Origin: Symbiodinium natans
Taxonomy: Eukaryota > Sar > Dinophyceae > Suessiales > Symbiodiniaceae
Length of the DNA stretch: 57,500 bases
Reading direction: 5' to 3'
Assembly: GCA_905221605.1 (NCBI GenBank)
Contig: CAJNDS010001002.1
Span: 806,228 to 863,727, forward strand
Shown here: positions 43,062 through 55,000 of the stretch, piece after piece
How the letters are laid out: each line of letters begins with the position of its first letter
Position numbering within the stretch: the stretch's first letter is position 1
Notes under the pieces: model-generated
Seen by the model: only the letters and a program-made list of their open reading frames with translations
Database searches by the model: none
Told to the model about the DNA's origin: nothing
Translations under genes and position numbers: made by a program

Positions 43062-46000
43062 GTTTGGATTTACGCTCCTGTCTTTGGCATTCCGGCCGGC
43101 GTGTACAAGCTGCATCATGCGACGACCTTGGCTTGCTCTAGGGCCGGGCTTTTGCTGAGGGACATCAAGGGCTTCCTGGGTATAGGGCTTCGGGGGTTCG
43201 GGAATTTAGGGTTGAGGGTTTCTGGGGGATACTATACTCACTAAAGGGACCATAAGGGAACACCAATCAGCAATACTTATCAAGGGGCCATGAGGGAATA
43301 CTACTAGTAATGATTCCGACCCCCTACCTTAGGGCTTTCGGGGGTGGTGCCTCTCAGGTCTCCAATGTTAATCCTAGGTAGGATAAGGGGGACTCTTAAA
43401 AGGGAACCCTTCTTAACCCTCTTCTGGCTCTCTTAAAGAGGACATGATTGAGAGGGTCTATATCCCCAAACGTCCCCCTAATCCTATACCCTAGTTAAGA
43501 ATGATGCAACTGAAGTGAAGTAGGCGTGAGGGTTTTTGGAGCCCCCAGACCCCTCCTTCCTCAAGGCATCTAAACCTAAACCGGATTTGGGGTTTGGGGC
43601 TTGTGGTTTAAGGAATAGGGTTCAGGGCCTAAATCCTGAAATAGGTATATGAAATACGGTAGCTTCACTGAATCAAGAGGAGGTGTTGGACAGAGCTCAA
43701 AATGCCTCGAGATTCAAGCATCTGCACCTGGATCTTGTGATTTAGGAGTTGAGGGTTTGGGTTTTAGGGTTTCGGTTTTAGGGTTTAGGGTTTCGGGGTT
43801 TCGGGTTTCGGGTCAACGGTTAGGGTGGCTGATGAATGATGTTGTAGGGATCAAGGGCGTGATGTTTACGGTAAAGCGCACCAAGCCATCTTCCATCGCC
43901 AGGTCATCATGCACCACATTGAGAACAACCATGTGGCGTGGTTGCATGCAGGGCGTAGGGTTCGGGGAAGGGTCATTCGGGTTGAGGGAGGTCCGTTTCC
44001 CTAGGTGAATCTAGGGGTCGTTTAAGGTTGTACCCCTTGGGTTTGGGGGGACCCTTTTTAAAGATCCTTAAGGCGGTATGGAAACCTCTTAGTTTTGCGA
44101 GTCTTAATCCCTTGATAGAAGGCAGCAAGAACCCTAAATCGTAAGCCCCGAGCCTTAAACAACCAAGTCCAGGAAAGCCTAAATTTCCAAGCTTAACTCA
44201 CCTGGTCCCTAAGCCACTCAACCCTAAGCCCCAAACCCTGCACCAGGAGCTGCATGGATGGAAGGGTGAGGAGTGTTGGGTGCTTCCAGGGGGTCTGAGC
44301 ATTGCTATGATCCGAAACCCCCAAGCCCTGGACAATCAAGTCTCGGAAAGCCGAAGTTTCTGAAGAACCTAAATCCTGGACCCCAGGCCCTAAACCACTA
44401 AACCCTCACCCCCAATCCCTGAGCCCCTTTAAACCTTAAGAACCGAAACTCCTCAACCCTTAAAGCACACCCCGAAACCCTAAACCCTAAACCCTAAACC
44501 CTAAACCCTTAACCCAACAAAAAAAGGAGATGGACTCTACCTCGACGGAGCCTTTCCAACGGGACTCATGGGCAGATTTCTTCAAGTGCCGCCCTGGGGG
44601 GCGGGGGGGGGGGCCCTGAACCTCCAAAAGCAAGTGAGTAGGTTTAGGGTATAGGGTTTAGGGTTTAGGGTTCTGTAGGTAGGCCCTTGTGATATGTTTT
44701 ATTTTCCCTTATTGGCTCTAAGAGGATCACATTTAGGAATATTTCAGAGGGTTTTCTAGGGGTACAGGGTTCATTCAGGGTTTAGGGTTTAAGGCCTTGA
44801 CATTCAGGCTTTGGGTTTCGGGGTTGGGTTTCAGGGTCAGTGCAGGGTTTTGGGTCCCAAAGCCGCAGCCCCAACAACCCAATCCATTCCTGCCCCAAAC
44901 CCTAAACCCCAAACCCCAAACCCTAAACCCTAAACGCAGGTACTGGGTGCGCTTCCTCTTCGGCGTGTGGATCGAGCTGCCGCTCTACTCCGTGCAGACC
45001 AAGTGGGGGAGCTCAGCATCGCCCCCATCCACAGTCTTCTGGGTTGATCTAAGCCCCCTTTCGGGTTTAGGGGTTTTGGGTGGGCCATTTCAGACGGGTT
45101 TAATTCTTAGAGTTTAGACGGTGCCCCTAAACTCAAGGGGAAGAAGGAGCGACCCTTGTAAGGGACGTTTGGGGCTACATCCAGGCCACAAAGGTACATA
45201 GGGACTATCGAAGGGACATAGTAGGGCGTTATATAAGTTATACAGGGCAATAAGTTTCAGGGTCCCTTCTAGGAATCCCTCCTTATGTTCGGAATGAGAT
45301 TTAGGTTCCCCCCCTAGGGGTCCCTCCTTATGTCCCTTCAAAAACCCTAAATTGAAACCCTCAGCCCTGCATGGGAACTCTCGCTCATGAAAGTATCCTA
45401 CGAACCCCATGGCTTGTGAGTGGTCAAGGATGTGTCAGCCTGCATCCCCCTGCTTAGGGTTTAGGGGATATAGGGTTTGTGAGGTTTAGGGCTTGGTAGG
45501 GGTCAGGGTTTTGAGCTCAGGGTTTCGGGTTTAAGATTTTGGGTTTTGAGTTCGCGGTTTGGAGTCTGTGGGGTTTTGAGTTTAGGGCTTCGGCTTTCAT
45601 GCCGTGTAGCCTGAGCGGATGCACAGCTCCACCCACCCGGCGACATCATGGAACTCCTTAGTCTAGGACCCAGAATGGGGTTTAGGGTTTAGGGTTTAGG
45701 GTTTAGGGTAAGGGCATAGGCCGCGGGGCAGACATCACACCTTGGCCACCTCCACTGACTTCTTCTCCACCCCAGGCCCTACACCCTAAACCCCTAAACC
45801 CCCAAAAACACCCAAACCCTGAAGCCCCTGAAGCCCTAAACCCTAGATAGAGTCTTCTTCTGGGATGTACACAAAATGAGCATCGTGGAGGCAGGTTGGA
45901 ACGGTGGTTTTGGATCGTCTCACCAGGCCCTTATGATCACGTCCTGGTGGTGAGCAACAACCCCTGAAGCCTAAACAAGCCCAAGCCCTCCACCCTAAAT

Positions 46001-49000
46001 CCCTTAACCCGAAGAAACCCAAACCCTAAAGTCCCTAAGCCCCCACACCCTGGATAGAGTGGGTATGAAAGCGCGCGCAATCCCCAGGTCTCCGGCCCTA
46101 AACCCTAAGCGTGAAGCGCAGTTTCTCGGCTTCGGGGTGCCTGTTTGCTGATTTTTCGTTGGGGTTTTAGGGTTTTTCGGGGGATTTTAGGGGTTTCTTG
46201 GGTTTCGATTTGGCGGAGTAGGGTTTGAGCGGTTCGTGAAAAGCCTTGAACCCCAAATGAGCCATGAACCCCAAACCTAAATCGCCTGAACCCTACGTAG
46301 CCCCAGACCGCCCCAAATCCTAGGTACCCCCGAACCCCGTAAGCCCCAAACCCCTAAACCCCTAAACCCCGAAGCCCCTAAACCCCTAAACCCTTAACCC
46401 TTAACCCTTAACCCTTAAACCCTAACCCTAAACCCCTAAACCCTAAACAGCCCCCCCCCCAAGCTCCAAGGAGGTGGGAGTGGGCCCAGCGGCTCACTAC
46501 GGGCTTGATCTGCTACGTTGCGCGCCCAGATCTAGGGTTTAGGGTTTAGGGTTTAGGGTTTAGGGTTTAGGGTTCAGGATGGTGGCTTGCGGTTTAACAC
46601 CCCCTAATAGTACATACTCCCCATACACTAGAATATCGCTATGATGGGAAAATATAACTTTCTGGGAGTTTAACATCAGGGGGAAGAGACTAGTGGTCAG
46701 GGTGTAGGTTTCAGGGCTCAGGATTCGGGGGAACGTGGTTAGGGTCGAGGGTTCAGAGTTCAGGGTTCCGTGGTGAATGAGGGGTTAAAGGGTTCAGGGT
46801 TTGGGGTTCGGGGCAAAATTTCACAGGTTGAAGCCCTAAACCCTAAACCCTAAACCCTAAACTCTAAACCCTAAACCCTAAACCCTAAACCCTAAACCCT
46901 AAACCCTAACCCTAAACCTGAGAGCCGCAGCTGGCAGAAGGAACGCGCCTCAATCGTACTTTTCAGCCCCGAATTAGGGCCGAGACCTTGGCTCCTGACC
47001 TGCAAACCCAAAACCCCTTTTAGGGTTTAGGGTTTAGGGTTTAGGGTTTAGGGTTTAGGGTTTAGGGTTTAGGGTTTGGGCAGTAGTACTATTTGCTTAA
47101 GAACCTCAAAAAAACACAAAGTGAAAGCACGATATTGCCCTTAGAAGGAGGATTGTGTTTGTGTTTTTGGGGTTCTTAAGCAATGAGTAGTAAACCTGAC
47201 AATTGAACCCTACGTAAGAAAACTCGACCAAGATCTTTGGCATCGTCGTGCTTGCGAAGTGCGCCGCCCACCACAGGAGTTTGCACCGAAATTTGGGGAC
47301 CCAAATTTCTGCATCTAGGGTTTTTTGACGTTGAGAAGCCCATTTAGGGGTTAGGGTTTTTTAACGTTAAGAAACCCTACATATCCCAAAACGCAAACTC
47401 GTGCTTTGGGGTTGAAGGGTTTCGGGTTTAGAGTTTAGGCTCGAGGCCCGAAGTCTTAAACCCGAAAATCCAGACCCTGGCCTCCGTGCTTCGGCCGAGG
47501 ACCTTCTAAGCAACTGCTTGGGGGGGGTTTAGTGTTTAGGGTTTAGGGTTTAGGGTATGCAGGGTTTAGGCCAGGCCCTACGGGCCCCCTCGACCCTAGT
47601 AACCGTATGAGCCCCAAGCCCCCAAGCCCCGAAATCCCCAAACCGCAATGCCCCCTTCTGTGGCATGCGCAGGTACGTGAACTTCACAGACCCTTGTCTG
47701 ACTCAGGTTTGCCTTGTAATACAGCCTTCCTTGAAGTAACCCGACATACAGTGGATTGCGTGCGGTGGCTTCTTGTGGCTTCGGGGGGATGTGAGGGATA
47801 TGAGGCTTCGGGCTTCGGGCTGCGGAGTTGTCTTGGGTTGCTTCTCTTTGATTTGAGGATTTTTGCTTTAGGGGGTTCCGGGGGTGTAGGGTTTAAGGTG
47901 CGGAAAGGGGGCCACGGAGCTAGGTATGCGGCACGCGGAGGCACAGAAGCCGGCTAGGCGTTGATAAGGCGAGACTATGGTGAGCCCTGGCATGTGCTGA
48001 GGCCACCTTCTACGTCTTCATGCTTACATATGCCGTGGTCCGAGTCGACCGAATTTGCGAGCGCCGAGGGTTCAGTTCGTCACGCAGCCCTAAACCCTAA
48101 ACCCTAAACCCTAAAACTAAACCCTAAACATGGTAACTCCAACTCTCCTTGCCTCTGGGTTCTTGTGCTGGTGCTGCCTGAGCCCACACCCTATGCGCTG
48201 CGCTCACTTTGGTTTTAAGTGTTAGCTGAATTCTATCTTTGGGGCTTGCAAGGAAGTGAAATGACTCTGTGAAGCCCTTTGCTGCGTCAAGTAAGGGATT
48301 GATAGTTTCGCGCCCTGTTTCTTGGAGCATTCTTTCCTGGCGGTGAGATTACAAGTTCGGGAATTACTTAGGACTCATTATGAAGGGTTTCTTGATTCCA
48401 AGACCTACACAAAACGTACGTTCTGAGTTCGTAAGACCTTACAATACCTAGACTCAAAACCCTGAACCCGAAATCCCTCAAGCCTAAACCCCTCAACCCC
48501 AAACCCTGAACCCCAAACCCCAAACCCCAAACCCTAAACCCTAAACCCTAAACCCCAGGCCATCACCATGAGCGCCTTGTGCTTCGGCAACTGGAGTCAG
48601 CACATCTTCATCAACCCGGAGGTCTGTTAGTTCTCCTAGGGCCGAGGGTTAAGGATTTAGGGTTTAGGGTTTAGGGTTTGGGGCATGGTAGTAGTGCGGT
48701 TTAGTTATTAGGGCTTATGGGGCGTCAAGCAGGGTATAGGGCGTACAAGTCTTACAAGCCTTTACAGGGTGAGCTGGTTGAGGGCATCAGGCTCCAATCA
48801 AGGGCCAAGGATTTAGGTTTAGGGTTCCGGGGCCCACGAGCAGAAGCTTGAGGGTTGAGGTTTAGGGTTTAGGGTGGAGGGTTTAGGGTTTAGGGTTTAG
48901 GGTTTAGGGTTTAGGGTTTAGGGTTTAGGGTTTAGGGTTTAGGGTTTAGGGTTTGGGATGGGTTATGTTGCACCTTTTCCACCTCTTGTATCGATTCCCC

Positions 49001-51975
49001 GTCCTCAGGACCAAATGCCCCCCTAAAAGCCTGTGTGCGCTGATGAACCCTAAACCCCTAAACCCTAAACACCAAGAAAAGAGATAATAAGGGGCCTACC
49101 CAATCGGGGGACAAGTGTCAGGTTTAAAGGTTTCGGGTGCAGGGTTTCGGTTCAGGCCGCGTTTTCCAATACAACGTAGGTGCCCCTTTTGACTTAGTAA
49201 GTAGGGTTAGTAAGGTGGGTTGTGGGGATTATAAGAGGGCTTCTAGGGGATACTAAGTAGACTTACTGTTTCAAAAGAGCTTACAAGCAGCACACCGCCA
49301 CACAAATACAATCCTTAAGATAAGAGCCGGTCGGTCGAGCCTTTCGTATGCTGTAGGTGCGCGCGTCTAAAGACTTGAGGTTCAGTCGATTCAGGGGGTT
49401 TATTGATCAAGGATTTGAGCCAGGGGGGTCGGGGATGTGGCGTCTTCGTTTCAGCTTCAGGGCTTTCGCGTTTGAGGTTTTGTGAAGTTGGTTTGAGGAT
49501 TGAGGGCTTTAGGGTTTGGCGAGAGTTATGGGGAAAGAGCTGCTGCGGGGTTTAAGTGTTTGGACACTAGAGTTTAAGACATGTGGCGCTGCTTGCTGAT
49601 GCGCCAGGACTCTACGAACAATTTTGGCCTCACCTACAACTGCTTGGCTCCCGCCTGAGTAAGTCTGAACCCCAAACCCTAAACCTTATGCTGTGCCAGG
49701 AGAAAAATGCAGACTCAGCAGCTACCATGTGCAGGGCATGTGCTACATCCTCTAGAAACCCAAAAAAACTGCAAAAGATCCACAGGTGAACGTATGAAGG
49801 AATGTGCATGTCTTTGTGAATGTTTCAACGGCGCACGCTTGTGGCGCACGATGGTGCAGAATAGAAGAAGATGAAAAAGTAATTTGTATGCATGTACGAA
49901 TGCATGTATGCACGCATGCATGTACTTTTTTAGACAATAAGTAAGCAAGTAAGGAAGTAGTATGTGTTTTTGTGTATACATGTATACATATATATATATG
50001 AAAATATGTATATGTAGATAGGTATATAGGGAGTTGAGTTCGGGACCTGTGGGGGAAGCCCGGGTTCCTCGGTCTAGGGTTTAGGGTTTAGGGTTTGGGG
50101 TTTAGGGTTTAGGGTTTAGGGTTTAGGGTTTAGTTCAACCCCGGCCCAGGACAATGGTGCCAACAAGAGGACGTTCAACGATGGCTACCACGCCGTTCAC
50201 CACATAAACGCCCGGAACCTGAAGGGCAGCTGTTTCGGATGATCTACTCTCGGGGTCGAATAGTTACTACTAGTATTCCGACTTCCCTTTGTGGTCCCTT
50301 TAGTGCATTCGGTTTCCATTTGTTCCATATCGGGATTTAGGGTTTCGGCTTTAGCGGGGGGGGGAACTCTCCCATCAGGGATCCTACAACAGAGGGCTGA
50401 GGGCCTCTTTAATGATGAGGTGAAGCTACTTGATAGCAACCAACCCCTTGCATAAATCTTGGGCTGATTCTTGTTGCTTCTGGTCATGTCTTGTTTAACG
50501 GCACCACAACTAGAGAACAACCCCAGTGTCAAAATCAAGGGGGGGAGAGTGAGTAATTACTGCCCTAAGCCCTAAAGTTCCCCCCCCCTCAAGACCCTCA
50601 GTCCCTAAATCCCCTCTACGAAGCCCGAAGCCCCTAAATTAGGGTTTAGTTTAGGGCGGCGTGGGGAGGGTGATAAACCCCTACTAGCACCCTTTGAGAA
50701 GCTCACTAAACAAGATGTGGTGACTTGCTCACTAAAACGAATTCTTGCCTCCAAAACCAAAATACTCCAACACCCCACAGCCCAAACCCTTGAACTCTAA
50801 ACCCCAAACCCCTGAACCCCAAAATCCCAAATTTTTTAACTGGAGCAAGCCACGGGCGCTCCAGATGGGGTTTGGGGTTTCGGGTTTTTGGTTTTGGTGT
50901 GCCTGCCAACAGGCAGGCTTCATCTGCAAAAACCCCTCACTTCTCCGGACCTGGGAGGGCAAAACCTGGATTTAGGGCTTTGGGTTTAGGGCTTAGGGAC
51001 CAGGACTTTTGAGCCGAAGACCCAAGACCCAAACTCCCGAGCAACCCCACGCGGCCCCAAAACCCGAAACCCTAAACCCTAAACCCTAAACCACCACCAT
51101 TCAGAAAGCCATCATATGCACCCTACAAAGCCCAAAACCCGAGAAGGTTGAGATGTGTGTGGTCCGGGGGTGGGGTCTCGCTGAATGCTAGACGCGGTGC
51201 CGCGACCGTGCCTAAACCCTAAAATTGCCCTAAACTTTACAGCACAACCCTTGAACCCGAAAACACCCAAACCTTTCAACCCTAAACCCTAAACTTTTGA
51301 ACCCTTGCCCTAAAGCCCTTAATCCCTAAACTTTTGAACCCCCTAGACCCCAACTCTACAGCCTGGACATTAAAACCCTTGAACCCTCCTAAACACCCGT
51401 AAACCCCAAAGCCCAAAATGTCCCCTGGTTAAATGAGGGAATCAGGGCCCTCTCCTTACTAAGAACCAGCGCTAAACCCTAAACCCTAACCCCCAAACCC
51501 TAAACCCTAAACCCTAAACCTCTCTTTCTATATATCTATATATATATATATATTATATATATATATATATATATTTATTTATTTAAACCCTATACACCTT
51601 CGTGGCTAAGGGTCATTTCTTCGTGGCTAAGGGTCATTTCTTCGTGGCTAAGGGTCATTTCTTCGTGGCTAAGGGTCATTTCTTCGTGGCCTTCGTGGCT
51701 GAGGGTCATTTCCTTCGTGGCTAAGGGCCATTTCTTCGTGGCTAAGGGTCATTTCTTCGTGGCTAAGGGCAATTTCCTCGCTAAGGGCCATTTCTTCATT
51801 TCGTCGTGGCTAAGGGTCATTTCTTCGTAGCTAAGGGTCATTTCTTCGTGGCCAAGGGTCATTTCTTCGTGGCTAAGGGTCATTTCTTCGTGTGGCTAAG
51901 GGTAATTTCCTTCGTGGCTAAGGGTCATTTCTTCGTGGCTAAGGGTAATTTCCTTCGTGGCTTAGGATCATTTCT

Positions 51976-52047
<72 letters not shown>

Positions 52048-55000
52048 ATGAAATGGTTCGTGGGTAGGATGGTCCATGACAGAGTGAGGTTGGAGGACAG
52101 GGCTTGCTGATGAAAAAATTAAACTTTTATTTCTTAATGTTTTGGGATTCTCTGGGTGGGTGGGTTTTTTTCGAGAGCCTAAACAGCGGCTCTACTGGAG
52201 ATTGCTCGACCCGGAGCTGCTGAACCCTAAACCCTAAACCCTAAACCCTAAACCCTAAACCCTAAACCCTAAACCCTAAACCCTAAACCCTAAACCCTAA
52301 ACCCTAAACCCTAAACCCTAAACCCTAAACCCTAAACCCTAAACCCTAAACCCTAAACCCTAACCCTACACCCTAAACCCTAAACCCTAAACCCTAAACC
52401 CTAAACCCTAAACCCTAAACCCTAAACCCTAAACCCTAAACCCTAAACCCTAAACCCTAAACCCTAAACCCTAAACCCTAAACCCCAACCCTAAACCCTA
52501 TCTGCTCCCAGTGTGCGCCGAGGCCCGGCTGCACTGGTCGGAGATCCCCGAGTACTTCGTGAGCAACAAGGACGGGCTCAGGGGTTTAGGGTTTAGGGTT
52601 AAGGGTTTAGGGTTTAGGGGGCTGACTTGGAAGCCCTTTTGACTTAGCAAGTGGGGTTAGGAAGGTGGGTTCCTTCCAGGGGACCCTTGACAAGACCTTA
52701 CAGGGTGTTTTGGGGGGCTTCTAGGCAGGGTTGAGGGTCTAACGTGTAGGTCTCCCCCCTCGACCCCCAAATAATGCTTGGTAGGGTTTAGGGTTTCGGG
52801 TTTAGGGTTTCCGGTTTAGGGTTTAGCGTTTAGGGTTTGTCTGCGACCAGGAAAAGCACCTGAAGGGTGGTGCCTTGACTTTCCGCGGCCTGGACTTCTT
52901 CGAGGCTGGGGCTTAGGGTTTAGGGTTTAGGATTTGGGATGGTTTAGGGTTTCGGGTTTCGGGGTTCAAAGTTTAATCCCTAAACCTGCATCCCAGTGGT
53001 ACCCATGTGCATTTGTTTGTTCGGCTGAGGTTCCTCAATCCCCATGAACCCAACAAGTGTGCCGCTGAACTTGCTCCTTAAACCCTAACCCCTAGCCCGA
53101 ATAAACCCTAAACCCTAAAAAAACATGAACCCTCTGACATCCCTGAGTCTCATGAGTGTTTGCGCCTCGAGGGTCGTTGCTGTTACTGTTACTGTTACTG
53201 TTCTTGTTTTTGTTTTTGTTTTTTTCTTGAGGCAGGGGAAGGGTCTCAAGAGCGTAGGGTTAAGGACTTGGGTTTTGAGATTTAGGTCTCAAGGGTTCAG
53301 GGTTTGGGGATAGACTTGACCTGGCATTGCATGGGCTTGCGGTCGGAACTGAACTTGGGGTGCGTGGGAAGGAGTCCCCCTAAACCCGAAACCCTAGACC
53401 CTAGACCCTAGACCCTAGACCCTAAACCCTAAACCCTAAACCCTAAACCCTAAACCCTAAACCCTAAACCCTAAACCCTAAACCCTAAACCCTAAACCCT
53501 AAACCCTAAACCAAACCCTGAGGGATTTTAAGGTTTAGGGTCAGGGGGCTCCCAAGATCCTTGAACCCGAGAGCATCGTACGCACTTTCAAGCTCCAAAA
53601 TGGGACTCGGTTTCGGGTTTCGGGGCTTTGGGTTCCCGGGCTCTTTGCGGGCAAAGGCGATATGACATGAACCCTAACTCACCCGAATCCCTAAACCCTA
53701 AACCCCACTACCTCCAACTTGAAGTGCAGGTCGGCATGCTGACGATGACCAAGCAGTCGCGAGCTCATCGTGAGTTTTGCCAAGCATGTTCGTGCATTCT
53801 GCTTTTAACCCTAAACCCTAAACCCTAAACCCTAAACCCTGGAGCCCATACCCTCAACCCTGAACCCTAAGACCCTAAGCCGGGTTTAGGTGGCAGGTTC
53901 AGAACGTCTTTGTATATTTTGAAAGCATGCATTTATTTGTTTGTTCATGTGTTTGATTAATAATTTAGTTGTGTTTTTATATGTATACTGAAACCGTATA
54001 TGTATATGTATATATATATATATGTGTGTATCATATATATATATATATACGCCCTAACTTCATCGATTCCTCCTACACCCCCCAACCCTAAAGAAGTCCC
54101 CAAACCCTAAACCCCAAACCCTAGGCCTTATAAGCCTTGAACCCCTAAACCCTAAACCCTAAACCCCCCCATGGGCCAACTCAGCAGAGGCTGAAGAAGG
54201 TGGCGCAGCACTACGTTCACCTGGGCTCGGAGGAGCCATCTGGGGCAGGGTTTAGGGTTTAGGGTTTAGGGTTTAGGGTTTAGGGTTTAGGGTTTAGGGT
54301 TTAGGGTTTAGGGTTTAGGGTTTAGGGTTTAGGGTTTAGGGTTGGGGCAGGGGCAGGGTTTCGGGTTTCAGGGTGGTGCTTGGGGTTGAGAGGTTCAGGG
54401 TCTAGGGCTTTAGGGGTTTAAGGTTGCAGGGGCGGGGTTTTGGGATTTATTGGGTTTAGGGGCTTTGGGGTTGGGGGTCTAGGGGTTTTGAGGTTAGCGG
54501 ATTTCGGGTTTTGGGTTTGGGGGTTTGGGGGTTAGGGGTTTCGGGGTTTATGCAAGTGGTCCTGCTTAGGGTTTAGGGGTTGGTCCGACGAAGGCTGTGC
54601 GAGAAGTCTTCCTGTGGGAGCTCTTGGGCCATAATTGTCTTCAAGGAGATCTAGATAGATCTAGGGTTTAGGATTTAGGTTTAGGGGTCGAGGACGTAGA
54701 AACTCTAGTAGCCTCTCTCAGACCTCGATTTTGCAGAACCCCTAAGCCCTAAACCCTAAACCCAAATCTCAAACCCAGAGTCCTAAACCTTCAAACCCCC
54801 AAACCCTAAACCCTCAACCCCTAAGCTCTGAAACCCCCAAACCCCAGCAAACCCTAGCAAACCCTAAACCCCAAACCCCAAACCCTAAACCCCAAACCCT
54901 AAACCCTAAACCCTAAACCCTAAACCCTAAACCCTAAACCTCAAGTTGGCTCTCTCGCCAGGACACGGCACCCACCGTTGAGGAAGTCGAAGCAAAGCTT

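Larger units (their letters stand above)
50210..52522 (+). other. 2.3 kb desaturase intron flanked by GCCCGG repeats
   Basis: GCCCGG starts the intron (GC donor) and is also the first six bases of the next exon, after GAG. The intron holds a family of CCCTAAA runs, a TA tract, the 51600 minisatellite, a C run and a 39-unit CCCTAAA array. Confidence 0.85.

Noticed and set aside
43649-44008. 119-codon frame crossing histidine box 1 exon
   Set aside because: It reads the exon at 43903-43932 in another frame and continues through heptamer repeats; the frame with MHHIENN joins in phase with the neighbouring exons.
51806-52051. Frame with a 7-residue repeat and a proline tail
   Set aside because: It is the 21 bp minisatellite followed by the C run.
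52225-52499. A real chromosome end
   Set aside because: The array is inside the desaturase gene with in-frame exons on both sides, and both heptamer orientations occur throughout.
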